33,596 nucleotides of DNA from Candidatus Gastranaerophilales bacterium (GCA_944323635.1 CALUTH010000005.1:1-33596), one strand, 5' to 3'; counted from the first letter of the stretch, positions 25,101-32,780 are shown. Numbers and translations are program-made. Notes: generated from the sequence alone by a model not told the origin.

Positions 25101-28100
25101 TTTTGAATGTACTTCCGCGGGTGTTTCCGGGGTTGGTGTATTCTTAAGTAATTCAGCTTTTGCAGTAATTGCCTCCTTTAATTGTTTCTTTTGCGCAGAG
25201 GTCATTTTCTTACCGGCAAGAAGTGTTTGAAGCTCCTTAAGTTGTGCCTCATCTGTTATAGTTGCAAGATATTCATTTATTTGTTTAAACTCAATTTCAT
25301 TTATACCTTTACCTGTTTGGGTCTTATCATTAAGCATAGCAACCACTTCATCACGAATTTGAGCAGCCTTCTTTTCGCCGACTTTTACACTCGACGGTAC
25401 GGCATTTCCTTGAGAAGATGCCTTATCAAGAGTGGGAGTATTAACACTGCCGCCGTTTGGTTGTTTAACATGAGAAACTCTTGCCATTACAAGACCGGTT
25501 ACAAAGTCGATAAATGCATCGGTTGAACCGTAATCGTCGCCGGAAATCTTTGTTACGCCATAAGTACCTGCAGCATTAATAATCTCTTCCGCAATCTCAT
25601 TTGCAAGTACTTTATTTATCCCAAAGGCTTTCATCAATTTTGGTGCAAGGACGCTGGATGATGCACCAACCCCGGCAAATGACATATTCATAAGAGTTTT
25701 TCTGACGACTTCTTTTACCTCATCGCCGTTTGATAAATCAACCGCCGCCGTCGCAACTCCGGCATTTACCATCTGTGATCCTATTTGCGTACCCCTGTTA
25801 GCAATATTTGATGTAAGTGCCTTACCCTTTTGAAGTTTATCAGCCGTTTCAAATAATTTTTCCGCTTTTTTAAGTGTATTCGTTAATTTGACCGCTTTAT
25901 TACCCCATTTGGCAGCGCTTACCGCAAGTCTTGCCATTGCAGCCTGTCCGAGTCCCGGAACAAACGCCAGTGCAATTGTACCTGCGACTTCAAACGCGCC
26001 CTCCGTTATCATCTCTGTCATAACCATATTCTGGTTAAACTGTACAACATCTTTAACTATATCATTTGTACCGAAGGCGCTCTTGTTAAGGAGTTCCAAA
26101 TCCTTACCCATTTGCTCCAGAGTTTTGCCCTTGGTCAGTTCCATGAACGCTTCCGATGAATTTGTATGTGTGTCTCTTAAAAATTGCAGCATAAGTGTAC
26201 GTTTGGCGTCATCACTGTCTGCCGGAATATCAAGAGAATTCGCGTAAGATGCAATAATTGCATCAACTTTTTCATCATCAAGCTGGAATTTCTCTTTAAC
26301 GGCACTGCGTAAATCGTTATAACTCATACCATCAGCGGTCTTTAAAAGGTCACTTATTACATTTATAGTGGCATCAAGCATTGCCGCCTCGTAATAGTTG
26401 CTGAGCGCAGCATCTCTTGCCGCTATTTTATTTTTATCAAATTCTATACCGAAAATTTCTTTATAAATTGCTTTAAACTCTTCTTCCGTGTTTGCGGTTG
26501 CAAGACGTTTGACGGCTTCCGCGTTCTTACCGAGTTTTGCATCCATTTCTTCTATTGTTGTACACCCGAACCAGCCGCAAACAGTGTCGCCGACTTTTGC
26601 TGCCCAGCCCTCTTCCGCTCTTGCGTCTTTATACGCTGTCTGTGCTTCCGCGTCGTTTGCCGCAAAATCTTCGTTAAAAGCATTTATAGCTTCCGCATCG
26701 GTCATTTCTTCTACGTTATCGGTTTTCTTAGCGGCAATGGCGCCTATTAGAAAATCTATGGCTTTTTCCATCTCAAGCGGATTTGTACGTCTGAACGCGC
26801 TGCTCCTGGAGTCGTATTCTTTCTTTATACTTGCTTCAAAATCATCATTTGCTTTTTTAATATCACCTTCGGACACACCCGCTTTGCGCGCCGCCTCAAT
26901 AAGTTTTGCCATTATTGTTCTTAAAACATGTTTTTGTGCAGTTCTGTCGCCGCTCGGCATTACCTCGCTTGTTACGGTATCAATTATGGAGGAATCACCC
27001 TGTTTTGCATTATCATAGGCATCAAGCAGCGCTTCAATATTATCGTCAGTAACTTTTTCATCCAGAAATGCCTGCATTTTTCTCATTGAAGTATAGCCGC
27101 TGTTATTATCTGCTATGTCATAAAACTCTTTTGCCAGCGCCTCTGCATTCTGTCTTTCATCAACTTTTTGGTTATACTCATCTGCTTTTGCATTTCTTGC
27201 CTGTATACGCTCATACATCCCCTCATTAACATTAGCTTTAATTTTTTTGCCCTTTAATTCGCCGTCTTTTAAATCAGGGTTTGATTTTTTCAAATCTTCA
27301 ATTCTTGCATCAATCTGTTCTTTTGTCGGATTTGCAAGCCCTTCCCTTTTAAAAAGCTGTATTGCAATCTCTTCAAAAGTATTATAGTTTCTCTCCGTCC
27401 AGGTAATCGGTTTTCTTGCAGCCGCCTCCGTCTCAATAGCCTGCTGTCTTGCAGCCATAGCCGTATAAGCCGCCTCTGCCTCTTCCTTAGTTTGACGTCC
27501 GGCAAGCGCTTCGGCGGATACTTCGCGCGGAATTGTGATTTCTTCACCCGCAAGAAAATACTGATTAGGCGCCTTCCCTTTAACAAGACCAGGGTTTGCG
27601 TCAATTATTTCCTGCGCGGTACAGCCGAATTTCTTTGCAAGAGCCGCAATACTCTCGCCGTTTTGAACGACAACTCTTGTTTGTTTGGGAGTTTCTTCCT
27701 CCGCCGCTGTCTCCTCTTCTGTCGGAGCAGTTTCTAACGGATTTCCGTATCTGTCGCACAGATTGCCGTTTTTATCTTCAAAATGTGTGGTTGTTGTTAC
27801 ACCGTTTTCTATTGTACTGATTTCTTTAACACCGTTATCAAGGTAATTTGTTTTAGTTTCAACACCATCCTCTATAACTGATTGCGAAACAACTTTTCCG
27901 TTCTTATCTCTGACTTCTGTTTCCGTAACGCCGGTTGTTTCGTCACTGGTCACGTATTCAGTCCCGCCGTCATCAAGTTTGCGGTATGCAATAGTTATAC
28001 TTCCTTTTTTGATTGTTCGGTTAGTAATATTCCCGTCTTTATCCCGCGTAACCGAAGAGCCGTCCTCCTCAATATATTCTGTCATCCCGTCAGGATGTGT

Positions 28101-28496
28101 CATAACACGACTGCCGTCTTCATAAATATATTCGGTTTCGCCGTTCGGGTGGGTTGTTACGGTTTTTAGCCCGCTTGTGTTCTCTGACAACTGTTTGATA
28201 AATGTAAGTAGTTCTTCTTTCGTCAAATTACTGAATTTCTCACCCAAAGCCTGTTGCAAGGCTTTAAACTCTTTATCCCCGAGGTTTGCCTTATTTCCCC
28301 CGGATGCAAAATCCTTAACTTTTTCTAAAAATGTACGGAGTTCTTGTTCATCAATTACATTATTGTTGTTACCATCAAGTGCTTTAAAAATAGACGCGGA
28401 TTTTGAGTCTTTTACATCTTCCAGTTTCGCACCCGCCTTTATATTGCCGAAATTGACCTTTCCGCCATCCATCATTTTTAGAAAATAGTTTAACAT
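22122..28496 (-). CDS. Giant modular protein: EF-hand, LysM, FHA, transglutaminase-like (2,124 aa)
   Basis: No single known family covers it. Order seen: EF-hand loop DGNNNNVIDEQE (41-52); short repeats of the type EDGS..THPDG.TEYI (about 80-240); LysM (about 274-322, NGESIAALAKKFGC) and a degenerate LysM-like segment (about 365-421); long Glu/Lys/Ala helical region (about 425-820); Gly/Ala-rich hydrophobic stretch (about 830-1005); Pro/Glu linker (about 1118-1190); FHA domain (about 1313-1399, with VGRSGD, VSRKHLEI, SSNGS); a helical part with RPYGQINNSLFMNEIN (about 1423-1645); a transglutaminase/papain-like domain with Cys1813 (CRHRSLLYKILGDE), His1847 (GGHAWN) and Asp1863; and a C-terminal module ending in an Ala/Pro/Ser linker. 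No signal peptide. ATG at 28496 chosen over TTG at 28499 for the AGGAAAGG spacing. Role unknown; layout suits a large effector or toxin-like surface protein (inference). Confidence 0.85.
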   Translation of the reverse strand: MLNYFLKMMDGGKVNFGNIKAGAKLEDVKDSKSASIFKALDGNNNNVIDEQELRTFLEKVKDFASGGNKANLGDKEFKALQQALGEKFSNLTKEELLTFIKQLSENTSGLKTVTTHPNGETEYIYEDGSRVMTHPDGMTEYIEEDGSSVTRDKDGNITNRTIKKGSITIAYRKLDDGGTEYVTSDETTGVTETEVRDKNGKVVSQSVIEDGVETKTNYLDNGVKEISTIENGVTTTTHFEDKNGNLCDRYGNPLETAPTEEETAAEEETPKQTRVVVQNGESIAALAKKFGCTAQEIIDANPGLVKGKAPNQYFLAGEEITIPREVSAEALAGRQTKEEAEAAYTAMAARQQAIETEAAARKPITWTERNYNTFEEIAIQLFKREGLANPTKEQIDARIEDLKKSNPDLKDGELKGKKIKANVNEGMYERIQARNAKADEYNQKVDERQNAEALAKEFYDIADNNSGYTSMRKMQAFLDEKVTDDNIEALLDAYDNAKQGDSSIIDTVTSEVMPSGDRTAQKHVLRTIMAKLIEAARKAGVSEGDIKKANDDFEASIKKEYDSRSSAFRRTNPLEMEKAIDFLIGAIAAKKTDNVEEMTDAEAINAFNEDFAANDAEAQTAYKDARAEEGWAAKVGDTVCGWFGCTTIEEMDAKLGKNAEAVKRLATANTEEEFKAIYKEIFGIEFDKNKIAARDAALSNYYEAAMLDATINVISDLLKTADGMSYNDLRSAVKEKFQLDDEKVDAIIASYANSLDIPADSDDAKRTLMLQFLRDTHTNSSEAFMELTKGKTLEQMGKDLELLNKSAFGTNDIVKDVVQFNQNMVMTEMITEGAFEVAGTIALAFVPGLGQAAMARLAVSAAKWGNKAVKLTNTLKKAEKLFETADKLQKGKALTSNIANRGTQIGSQMVNAGVATAAVDLSNGDEVKEVVRKTLMNMSFAGVGASSSVLAPKLMKAFGINKVLANEIAEEIINAAGTYGVTKISGDDYGSTDAFIDFVTGLVMARVSHVKQPNGGSVNTPTLDKASSQGNAVPSSVKVGEKKAAQIRDEVVAMLNDKTQTGKGINEIEFKQINEYLATITDEAQLKELQTLLAGKKMTSAQKKQLKEAITAKAELLKNTPTPETPAEVHSKEPADTPEPPAAVKSEAPAEVRPDESVDTPENSAAVKNNDPANVKPEDEVKPESIKDDVDSISRKSIPREIRKLWKNCKKRIKKVMSEAADIAAVDTKTVKERGKALLNKCETLITDLKTIAANVTGDVKVKIQNIINNLQTMVKQKLAKLGDSVQNMQSSSSRRAGVHHKAPTSAEDTALPYSKKVTVASDSKIVLGGQFVLDLSDPRIREILSDGRIHTVGRSGDIQIPDAYNRVSRKHLEIQLVGDRIVVRDISSNGSALREELPVINEDELVRTAGNNGKTVNADYVRTSREARAHFNDAIESGDYTRDLDSYIATMNRAHQIAYAGKDGRHEWYSKAGGGSLDIHPGEIRKSGSLRNLRLKEAQEVEAIARKYGDPYRVTNETQRVKLKGIPEEYQPSDMYFNGGYVHYYPDAAGLEKYYYKEMHRTAKEALDLIERGASEKEILYKLAEHYQYAANARPYGQINNSLFMNEINTLLTRAGMKTMPHGMLDHAAQRLQPDAFKKYFADEYYKTAVDTPSTPVETPAPQQPAQPVNNSGRQAAMHADASGGIAQAINFNATHRINVGEKVSDGYRDAGRSVRFDTNGNITNPEKIYRETIVVDRTRDKKLQQLINDIKSKTANMTEKQKAQYLQEYVHRLTGDGHSAMNNLNAWEAAHKGQDVLLGDIVTNKPPIAVCRHRSLLYKILGDEIGLKVELQRGNFYSQNGGGGHAWNTVRFSDGTSAIFDAMHNRSASTTPGNVDDYAKYYYDVNNRSLYKDGLAPIKTSNTSTSAYSTLGDEITGAKNQSELDRIQAKLNRMPDGEEKSRLQAMLNKKNREIRGTAAPAASSTHTGTVRFSANDISISTCIDYTNGFKNLAGNASSVPDVRRWLTEGVPGGGSRPYAVKYNADQTETIMVIGLPGRQGSNVTLKVSGYVPEANVEKLAQYVQENIAKLGDFTGMLSKIEMLGHKGFADILSDAAPAPSPRASVADNKSSAPAGKAAADNN

Positions 28497-28519
28497 CAAA
28501 ATCCTTTCCTAAGATTTCA

Positions 28520-28545
28520 TAACATTTTGTTACTTTTGTTATGAG
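28520..28545. repeat. Left arm of a 26-bp perfect inverted repeat
   Basis: Exact reverse complement of 28656-28681. Contains the smaller dyad TAACATTTTGTTA and two direct copies of TTTTGTTA nine bases apart. It lies 24 bases upstream of the giant gene's start, so its state could directly affect that gene. Confidence 0.9.
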
Positions 28546-28655
28546 CCTCCCAGAATGTTGAAAATAGTGAATTAGAGCAGCATAAAAAATAAATTTTGTA
28601 AAGATTTGTAAAATTTATTCTAAAAATATTAAAGATATTCCTAATTTTGCCGTTA
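28546..28655. promoter_or_regulatory. 110-bp segment bracketed by the inverted repeat
   Basis: AT-rich segment between the repeat arms, in the divergent space of the giant gene and the ABC permease gene. It holds several TTTACA/TTGTAA-like hexamers, but no clear -35/-10 pair in either direction was found, so the promoter of the giant gene is not located. Candidate invertible promoter segment or spacer of a looped operator pair. Confidence 0.45.
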
Positions 28656-28681
28656 CTCATAACAAAAGTAACAAAATGTTA
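28656..28681. repeat. Right arm of the 26-bp perfect inverted repeat
   Basis: Exact reverse complement of 28520-28545, ending 37 bases before the -35 of the permease promoter. It contains the dyad TAACAAAATGTTA (28669-28681). Confidence 0.9.
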
Positions 28682-28718
28682 AGAGAATAAGGGCAAAAAA
28701 TCTCGTATACCGGTTGTA

Positions 28719-28746
28719 TTGTATTTTTTCTGACGGTTGGTACAAT
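28719..28746 (+). promoter_or_regulatory. Promoter of the ABC permease - glycosyltransferase operon
   Basis: TTGTAT (28719-28724) and TACAAT (28741-28746) with 16 bases between. It is outside the inverted repeat. The start near 28753 leaves a very short leader before the ATG at 28768, with a weak ACGGGA ribosome site. Confidence 0.55.
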
Positions 28747-28767
28747 TGTATTTAACGGGATTTTAAT

Positions 28768-29640
28768 ATGAAGTTTTACGCAAAATACTCACCATATTTA
28801 TTATTACTGCCGGCTCTGGCTGTACTTTTAGTATTCTTTTTTATCCCGTTTGTGCAGACAATTTTCTTAGGGTTTCAGGATTATTCGGCATCAATATACA
28901 ATCCGCAGTGGGTCGGGCTTGATAACTACGTAAAACTTCTGCATTCGCCAATTTTTTATCAGGTGCTGCTAAACACCTTTCTGTACCTGATTATTGCGGT
29001 TCCCGTACTTGTTATTTTCCCGCTGTTTCTGGCAATACTTATTAATCAGAAACTCAGAGGAATTACTCTGTACAAACTTCTTATTTATTTTCCCGTAATT
29101 GTTTCGATTGTTGTTGCTGCAATCGCATTTAAATGGCTCTATGCGCAGGAAGGGATTTTAAACTACTTTTTATCACTTATAGGTTTAAATCCCATTGGCT
29201 GGCTTACCGATACACGATTTGCACTTATGTCGGTCGCTTTTGTAACTATATGGAAAGGTATCGGGTATTATATGATGATTTACCTTGCGGCGCTTATGTC
29301 CGTGCCGCAGGAACTTTATGAGGCGTGTGACGTCGACGGTGCGGGATTTTTCAGCAAACATTTGACAGTCACCATCCCGCATATCATGCCGGTTATAGCG
29401 CTTGTAACAACCATAAGTTCTATTTCAGCGATGAAAGTTTTTGCGGAAATATACGTTATGACAAAGGGCGGACCTTTAAATTCAAGCAAAACTATTGTAT
29501 ACTATATATATGAACGGGCGTTTGAAAACCTTGATTTAGGGTACGCATCGGCGCTTGCAGTCGTTCTTCTGGCAATAGTAATGATACTTTCGCTGATAAA
29601 TATTCTCTGTTTCGAGAAAAACAAGTATGGAGATGTGTGA
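28768..29640 (+). CDS. ABC sugar transporter permease, MalF/UgpA type
   Basis: Inner-membrane subunit of a CUT1-type carbohydrate importer, 290 residues with six membrane spans. The ATPase-docking EAA loop is clear: ELYEACDVDGAGFFSKHLTV (centred on 185-193) followed by TIPHIMPV. The N-terminal segment YLLLLPALAVLLVFFFIPF is typical. MalF/UgpA-type permeases need a MalG/UgpE-type partner and a binding protein, neither of which is here. The UgpC/MalK-type ATPase at 8.8 kb could energise it. The next gene, a glycosyltransferase, overlaps its stop (TGATG). Confidence 0.93.
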   Translation: MKFYAKYSPYLLLLPALAVLLVFFFIPFVQTIFLGFQDYSASIYNPQWVGLDNYVKLLHSPIFYQVLLNTFLYLIIAVPVLVIFPLFLAILINQKLRGITLYKLLIYFPVIVSIVVAAIAFKWLYAQEGILNYFLSLIGLNPIGWLTDTRFALMSVAFVTIWKGIGYYMMIYLAALMSVPQELYEACDVDGAGFFSKHLTVTIPHIMPVIALVTTISSISAMKVFAEIYVMTKGGPLNSSKTIVYYIYERAFENLDLGYASALAVVLLAIVMILSLINILCFEKNKYGDV

Positions 29641-30716
29641 TGAAAATATTGATGATTACTGATTTGTATCCGGTTAAAGAAGATGAGATTAATACACCAA
29701 GAACACTTTATAACTTTGTTAAATCCTGGGAGCTTCAAGGGCACAAAGTGGACGTTATTAAGCCCAATTTTCTTCTAAACTCTTTCATCCGCAAAAAACC
29801 GTTCTACAGAACCGGATGGTACGGTAATGTTTACAACGTCAATTATTTCACACCGTTCTGGTTTAATATAAAAAACAAATTAAAAGGTATTGATATTGAC
29901 GGATATGACAGAATTTTTGCCCACATGCCGTCAGGAGAAATTTTTGCCCTGCATCTCGGAGTAGATTTTGTGGCAGGTGTCCACGCATCTGATTTTGATG
30001 TTTTAACAAAACCGATTTACAGATTTTATTTTAAAAACGAACTTGAAAAAGCGCACAAAAAGGCATCTAACATTGCCTGCCGCTCTATCGTATTAAAAAA
30101 CAGGTTTATAAAAGAATACCCGATGTATATTTCAAAAACATTCACCGCACTTTCAGGCGTGGATGTCACTCCCGCCAAAACTCAGATAAAACAAAAACCG
30201 CGGTATATGGACGGCATTAAATCCGATTACAAACGTGTTCTTACCTGCGCAAACCTTATCAAGCGCAAAAATGTCGATAAAGTCATTGAGGCGTGCAAAA
30301 ACATAGACGGCGTACAGCTTACGGTAATCGGCGACGGCGCAGAAAAACAAAAGTTAATGAAAATGTCCGCAGATGTTGTATTTTTAGGTCATCTCTCCCA
30401 CGACAGAGTCCTTGAGCGTATGCGTGCGTCGGATATTTTTGTACTGCCATCCGTCCATGAAACTTTCGGGCTTGTGTACCTTGAAGCGATGTCCTGCGGC
30501 TGTGTTACGGTTTGCACCAGAGGCGACGGCATCGACGGGATTATTGAAGACGGAGTTAACGGATTTGTATGCGCAGTCGGAGAGCTTGAAGACAAATTAA
30601 GAGAAATCATAAACCGCACAGACCTTAAAGAAATTGCCCAACGCGCGGTTGAGACAGCAGAAAAATACACAAATGAAACCTGCGCCCAAAACTACCTTGA
30701 AGCAGGGGAAGTTTAA
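29640..30716 (+). CDS. GT4-family glycosyltransferase
   Basis: GT-B-fold retaining glycosyltransferase, 358 residues. The N-terminal acceptor domain starts with the usual LMITDLYPV. The C-terminal donor domain (about 190-350) has LTCANLIKRKNVDKVIEA, LTVIGDGAEKQKL and the EX7E motif in HETFGLVYLEAMSCG (E274, E282). I chose the ATG at 29640, which overlaps the permease stop (TGATG) and has GGAG seven bases before it, rather than the GTG one codon earlier. Donor and acceptor sugars are unknown. Coupling to a sugar permease is unusual and could mean an accidental operon. Confidence 0.9.
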   Translation: MKILMITDLYPVKEDEINTPRTLYNFVKSWELQGHKVDVIKPNFLLNSFIRKKPFYRTGWYGNVYNVNYFTPFWFNIKNKLKGIDIDGYDRIFAHMPSGEIFALHLGVDFVAGVHASDFDVLTKPIYRFYFKNELEKAHKKASNIACRSIVLKNRFIKEYPMYISKTFTALSGVDVTPAKTQIKQKPRYMDGIKSDYKRVLTCANLIKRKNVDKVIEACKNIDGVQLTVIGDGAEKQKLMKMSADVVFLGHLSHDRVLERMRASDIFVLPSVHETFGLVYLEAMSCGCVTVCTRGDGIDGIIEDGVNGFVCAVGELEDKLREIINRTDLKEIAQRAVETAEKYTNETCAQNYLEAGEV

Positions 30717-30731
30717 AACATTTATTAATGC

Positions 30732-30807
30732 GGATGCGGTAAATCTGTGATTAACCGCATCCTACTGATTTGCCCCTGGTGCGGGGCGCGGGGGTGCGCA
30801 GCCCCCG
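30732..30807. repeat. Two GC-rich hairpins after the glycosyltransferase gene
   Basis: A 9-bp stem GGATGCGGT/ACCGCATCC (30732-30762) and a stem CGGGGG/CCCCCG (30789-30807) lie in a block far richer in G+C than its surroundings. No T run follows either, so they look more like an inserted palindromic repeat than a terminator, though the first could slow transcription. Confidence 0.55.
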
Positions 30808-30816
30808 AAATTCCTA

Positions 30817-30846
30817 TTGTTAAAAAGTGTAAAATTTTTGTATAAA
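30817..30846 (+). promoter_or_regulatory. Promoter of the HELEH protein gene
   Basis: TTGTTA (30817-30822) and TATAAA (30841-30846) separated by 18 bases, about 60 bases before the ATG at 30909. Confidence 0.5.
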
Positions 30847-30908
30847 ATACAGACTTTTTATGCAAAATTTATCTTGACCTGTTTTAATAGAAACAAAGGT
30901 ACCCAATT

Positions 30909-32078
30909 ATGCGTATTTATCCTGTCACACCAGTAAAAGTCAAGAGTTTCACATCAACAAATCAAGCGAACAATAAAGTCTCACAGGAGAAGTCCGAACC
31001 GGCAAAAGCCTCTTCCGGTAAAGCCAAATCCTTTTTTAAAACAACAGGCTTAGCCCTCGGCGGACTTACCCTTGCTGCGCTTGCAGCGTACGGTATCGCA
31101 TACAAGGCATCCGGCACTATACCAGTAAAAAAAATTGAAGCACTCTCAAAAGAAATAGGGACAGAGCTTGCAGATATTGTTTTAAACACCGGAGAAAAAA
31201 TCAACACCGCTCAAATACGTGAAATCCTGACTAAAAAACTCGGGCAGAAAAAAGCCGGCAAAGTCATTTTCAGCGAAGACTACAAAACATTTGCAGATTT
31301 TATCAAAAAAGAACTCGGATTAGACGATTATTTTATCAATTATTTATACATTTCACAAAAATCCTCCGTTCTCGCCGGTCCAAAATCTGGAAAAATACTT
31401 CTCAATCTGAAAATCAACGAAATGAAACAGCCGGAATTGTTAAACACGGTCTCTCACGAGTTGGAACACGTCATAACGAGATTATCATCCCCTGCGGCTT
31501 TTAATGAAAAACTCGAAATAAAAATCAGAGGGAAAAAGTTTTTAAACCGGTATCTTGAAGAATATTCTGAAAAGGTTAACGAAAAACTCTTAAGTTTTCA
31601 GCAATCACTTTTAGAAATGTCAAATCTTGGAGACTCCGCAAACCACGGTTTCACGGAATATCCGCTTACGAATGAAGGACTTTTAAAACAAATTAGCGGC
31701 GATTCACGTTCCTCATTCGGGGCTATGCGGGATAAGATTGAAGACACGCTTTATTCACTGGGACTGGATAGTTCCACAAAAGAAAATAAAACGATTGTAA
31801 AACAAATGGCGGCTGCACTGAAAGACGAAATACGCGCATACAGAGCCGGCGGATATACCGAAAGATATTATACTAACAAACTTGCAGCAAAAAACAACCG
31901 CCCCGAAGAGCAAAATGCGACAAAATCCGAAATGCTTGCCAAATTGTATGAAGAAGCAATAGGTGTACTCAAAAATATTCACAAATCAGCAACCAGCGGA
32001 GGCGGCTGGTTTGACGGCTGGAATTTCAGTATCTGGGATGCGTTATTCTACTCATGGCTGCTTGATGACTTATTTTAA
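30909..32078 (+). CDS. Membrane-anchored candidate zinc metallopeptidase (HELEH)
   Basis: I do not recognise the family. The 389-residue protein has a polar N-terminal tail (MRIYPVTPVKVKSF...), a Lys/Ser/Ala-rich stretch, one hydrophobic segment (about 46-64, TGLALGGLTLAALAAYGIAY) and a soluble part. NTVSHELEHVITRL places HExxH at H183-E184-H187, the zinc-binding motif of zincins. A Glu at about 307 in DEIRAYRAGGYTERY is a plausible third ligand of the gluzincin type. The C-terminus is aromatic-rich (GGGWFDGWNFSIWDALFYSW). The ATG at 30909 has AAAGG nine bases upstream. The gene ends overlap the convergent HAD gene by nine bases. Catalytic role is inferred from the motif only; substrate unknown. 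Confidence 0.75.
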   Translation: MRIYPVTPVKVKSFTSTNQANNKVSQEKSEPAKASSGKAKSFFKTTGLALGGLTLAALAAYGIAYKASGTIPVKKIEALSKEIGTELADIVLNTGEKINTAQIREILTKKLGQKKAGKVIFSEDYKTFADFIKKELGLDDYFINYLYISQKSSVLAGPKSGKILLNLKINEMKQPELLNTVSHELEHVITRLSSPAAFNEKLEIKIRGKKFLNRYLEEYSEKVNEKLLSFQQSLLEMSNLGDSANHGFTEYPLTNEGLLKQISGDSRSSFGAMRDKIEDTLYSLGLDSSTKENKTIVKQMAAALKDEIRAYRAGGYTERYYTNKLAAKNNRPEEQNATKSEMLAKLYEEAIGVLKNIHKSATSGGGWFDGWNFSIWDALFYSWLLDDLF

Positions 32079-32762
32079 TAATTGAGGCTGTTTTATATCA
32101 AAAAGCGAACGGTCAAATTCGTCAAAGCTGCGTATAATACCACTCACACCTTCAATATTCTTATAGTATTCAACAGGTTCAACCGATGATATTGCAATAA
32201 TCAATCCTGCACCTGCCGCACGCGCAGAATTTATACCGGAAATTGCATCCTCAACAACAATACATTCGGCGGGGTTAAACCCGAGGTTTTGCGCCGCAAT
32301 TTCATAAATATCAGGTGCGGGTTTGCCGGGGATTTTCCCGTTAGAATACACTATTTTATCAAGGTCGAACCAGCGTGAGAGTTTAAAAATATCAATATAA
32401 AACGCCACATTATCCCACTCGGACATTGTCGCAATAGTCATAGGAATATTATTTGCCTTAAGCCAGTCCAGAAACTTCTCCGCGCCGGGCGCCAGTTTTA
32501 AAATCTCCGGCCTGCGCAAACACTCTTCGCGGTAAAGCGTTTCTTTTTCCTTTGCCAGTTTTTCAACAATATCCGGAGATGGTTTTTTACCGGTTGCATA
32601 TTCTATAATATCCGAATTTGTACGCCCGAACATGTATTTCTGCATCTCTTCATCCGTAAAAGGATAGCCCCTCAAGCGTTTTGAGAAAATCCGCCACGCA
32701 TCATAATGAAGCTGTGAGTCAAAAAACAGTGTTCCGTTAAAATCAAATATTATCCCTTTCAT
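32070..32762 (-). CDS. HAD-superfamily hydrolase, beta-phosphoglucomutase-like
   Basis: Cytosolic phosphatase or phosphomutase-type protein of 230 residues. Motifs: I DFNGTLFFDS (nucleophile Asp7), II TIATMS, III Lys in GKPAPDIYE, IV VEDAISGINSARAAG. A helical cap follows motif I, as in the beta-phosphoglucomutase subgroup. The second Asp of motif I (normally DxD, the general acid/base) is Asn9. DFNGT also occurs in other HAD proteins, so this may be a lineage variant rather than inactivation. The ATG at 32762 has an AAAGGA site and is 18 bases after the stop of the upstream exported-protein gene, so the two form an operon. Confidence 0.88.
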   Translation of the reverse strand: MKGIIFDFNGTLFFDSQLHYDAWRIFSKRLRGYPFTDEEMQKYMFGRTNSDIIEYATGKKPSPDIVEKLAKEKETLYREECLRRPEILKLAPGAEKFLDWLKANNIPMTIATMSEWDNVAFYIDIFKLSRWFDLDKIVYSNGKIPGKPAPDIYEIAAQNLGFNPAECIVVEDAISGINSARAAGAGLIIAISSVEPVEYYKNIEGVSGIIRSFDEFDRSLFDIKQPQLLK

Positions 32763-32780
32763 CCGTTATTCCTTTATCCG

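Noticed and set aside
22070-28488. Many ORFs of 60-176 codons opposite the giant gene
   Set aside because: All are shadow frames of a long gene with strong coding character. None has a ribosome site plus a protein-like sequence.
28520-28681. Inverted-repeat element as a simple transcription terminator
   Set aside because: Both neighbouring genes start here and run outward, so there is no transcript to end, and the arms are 110 bases apart.
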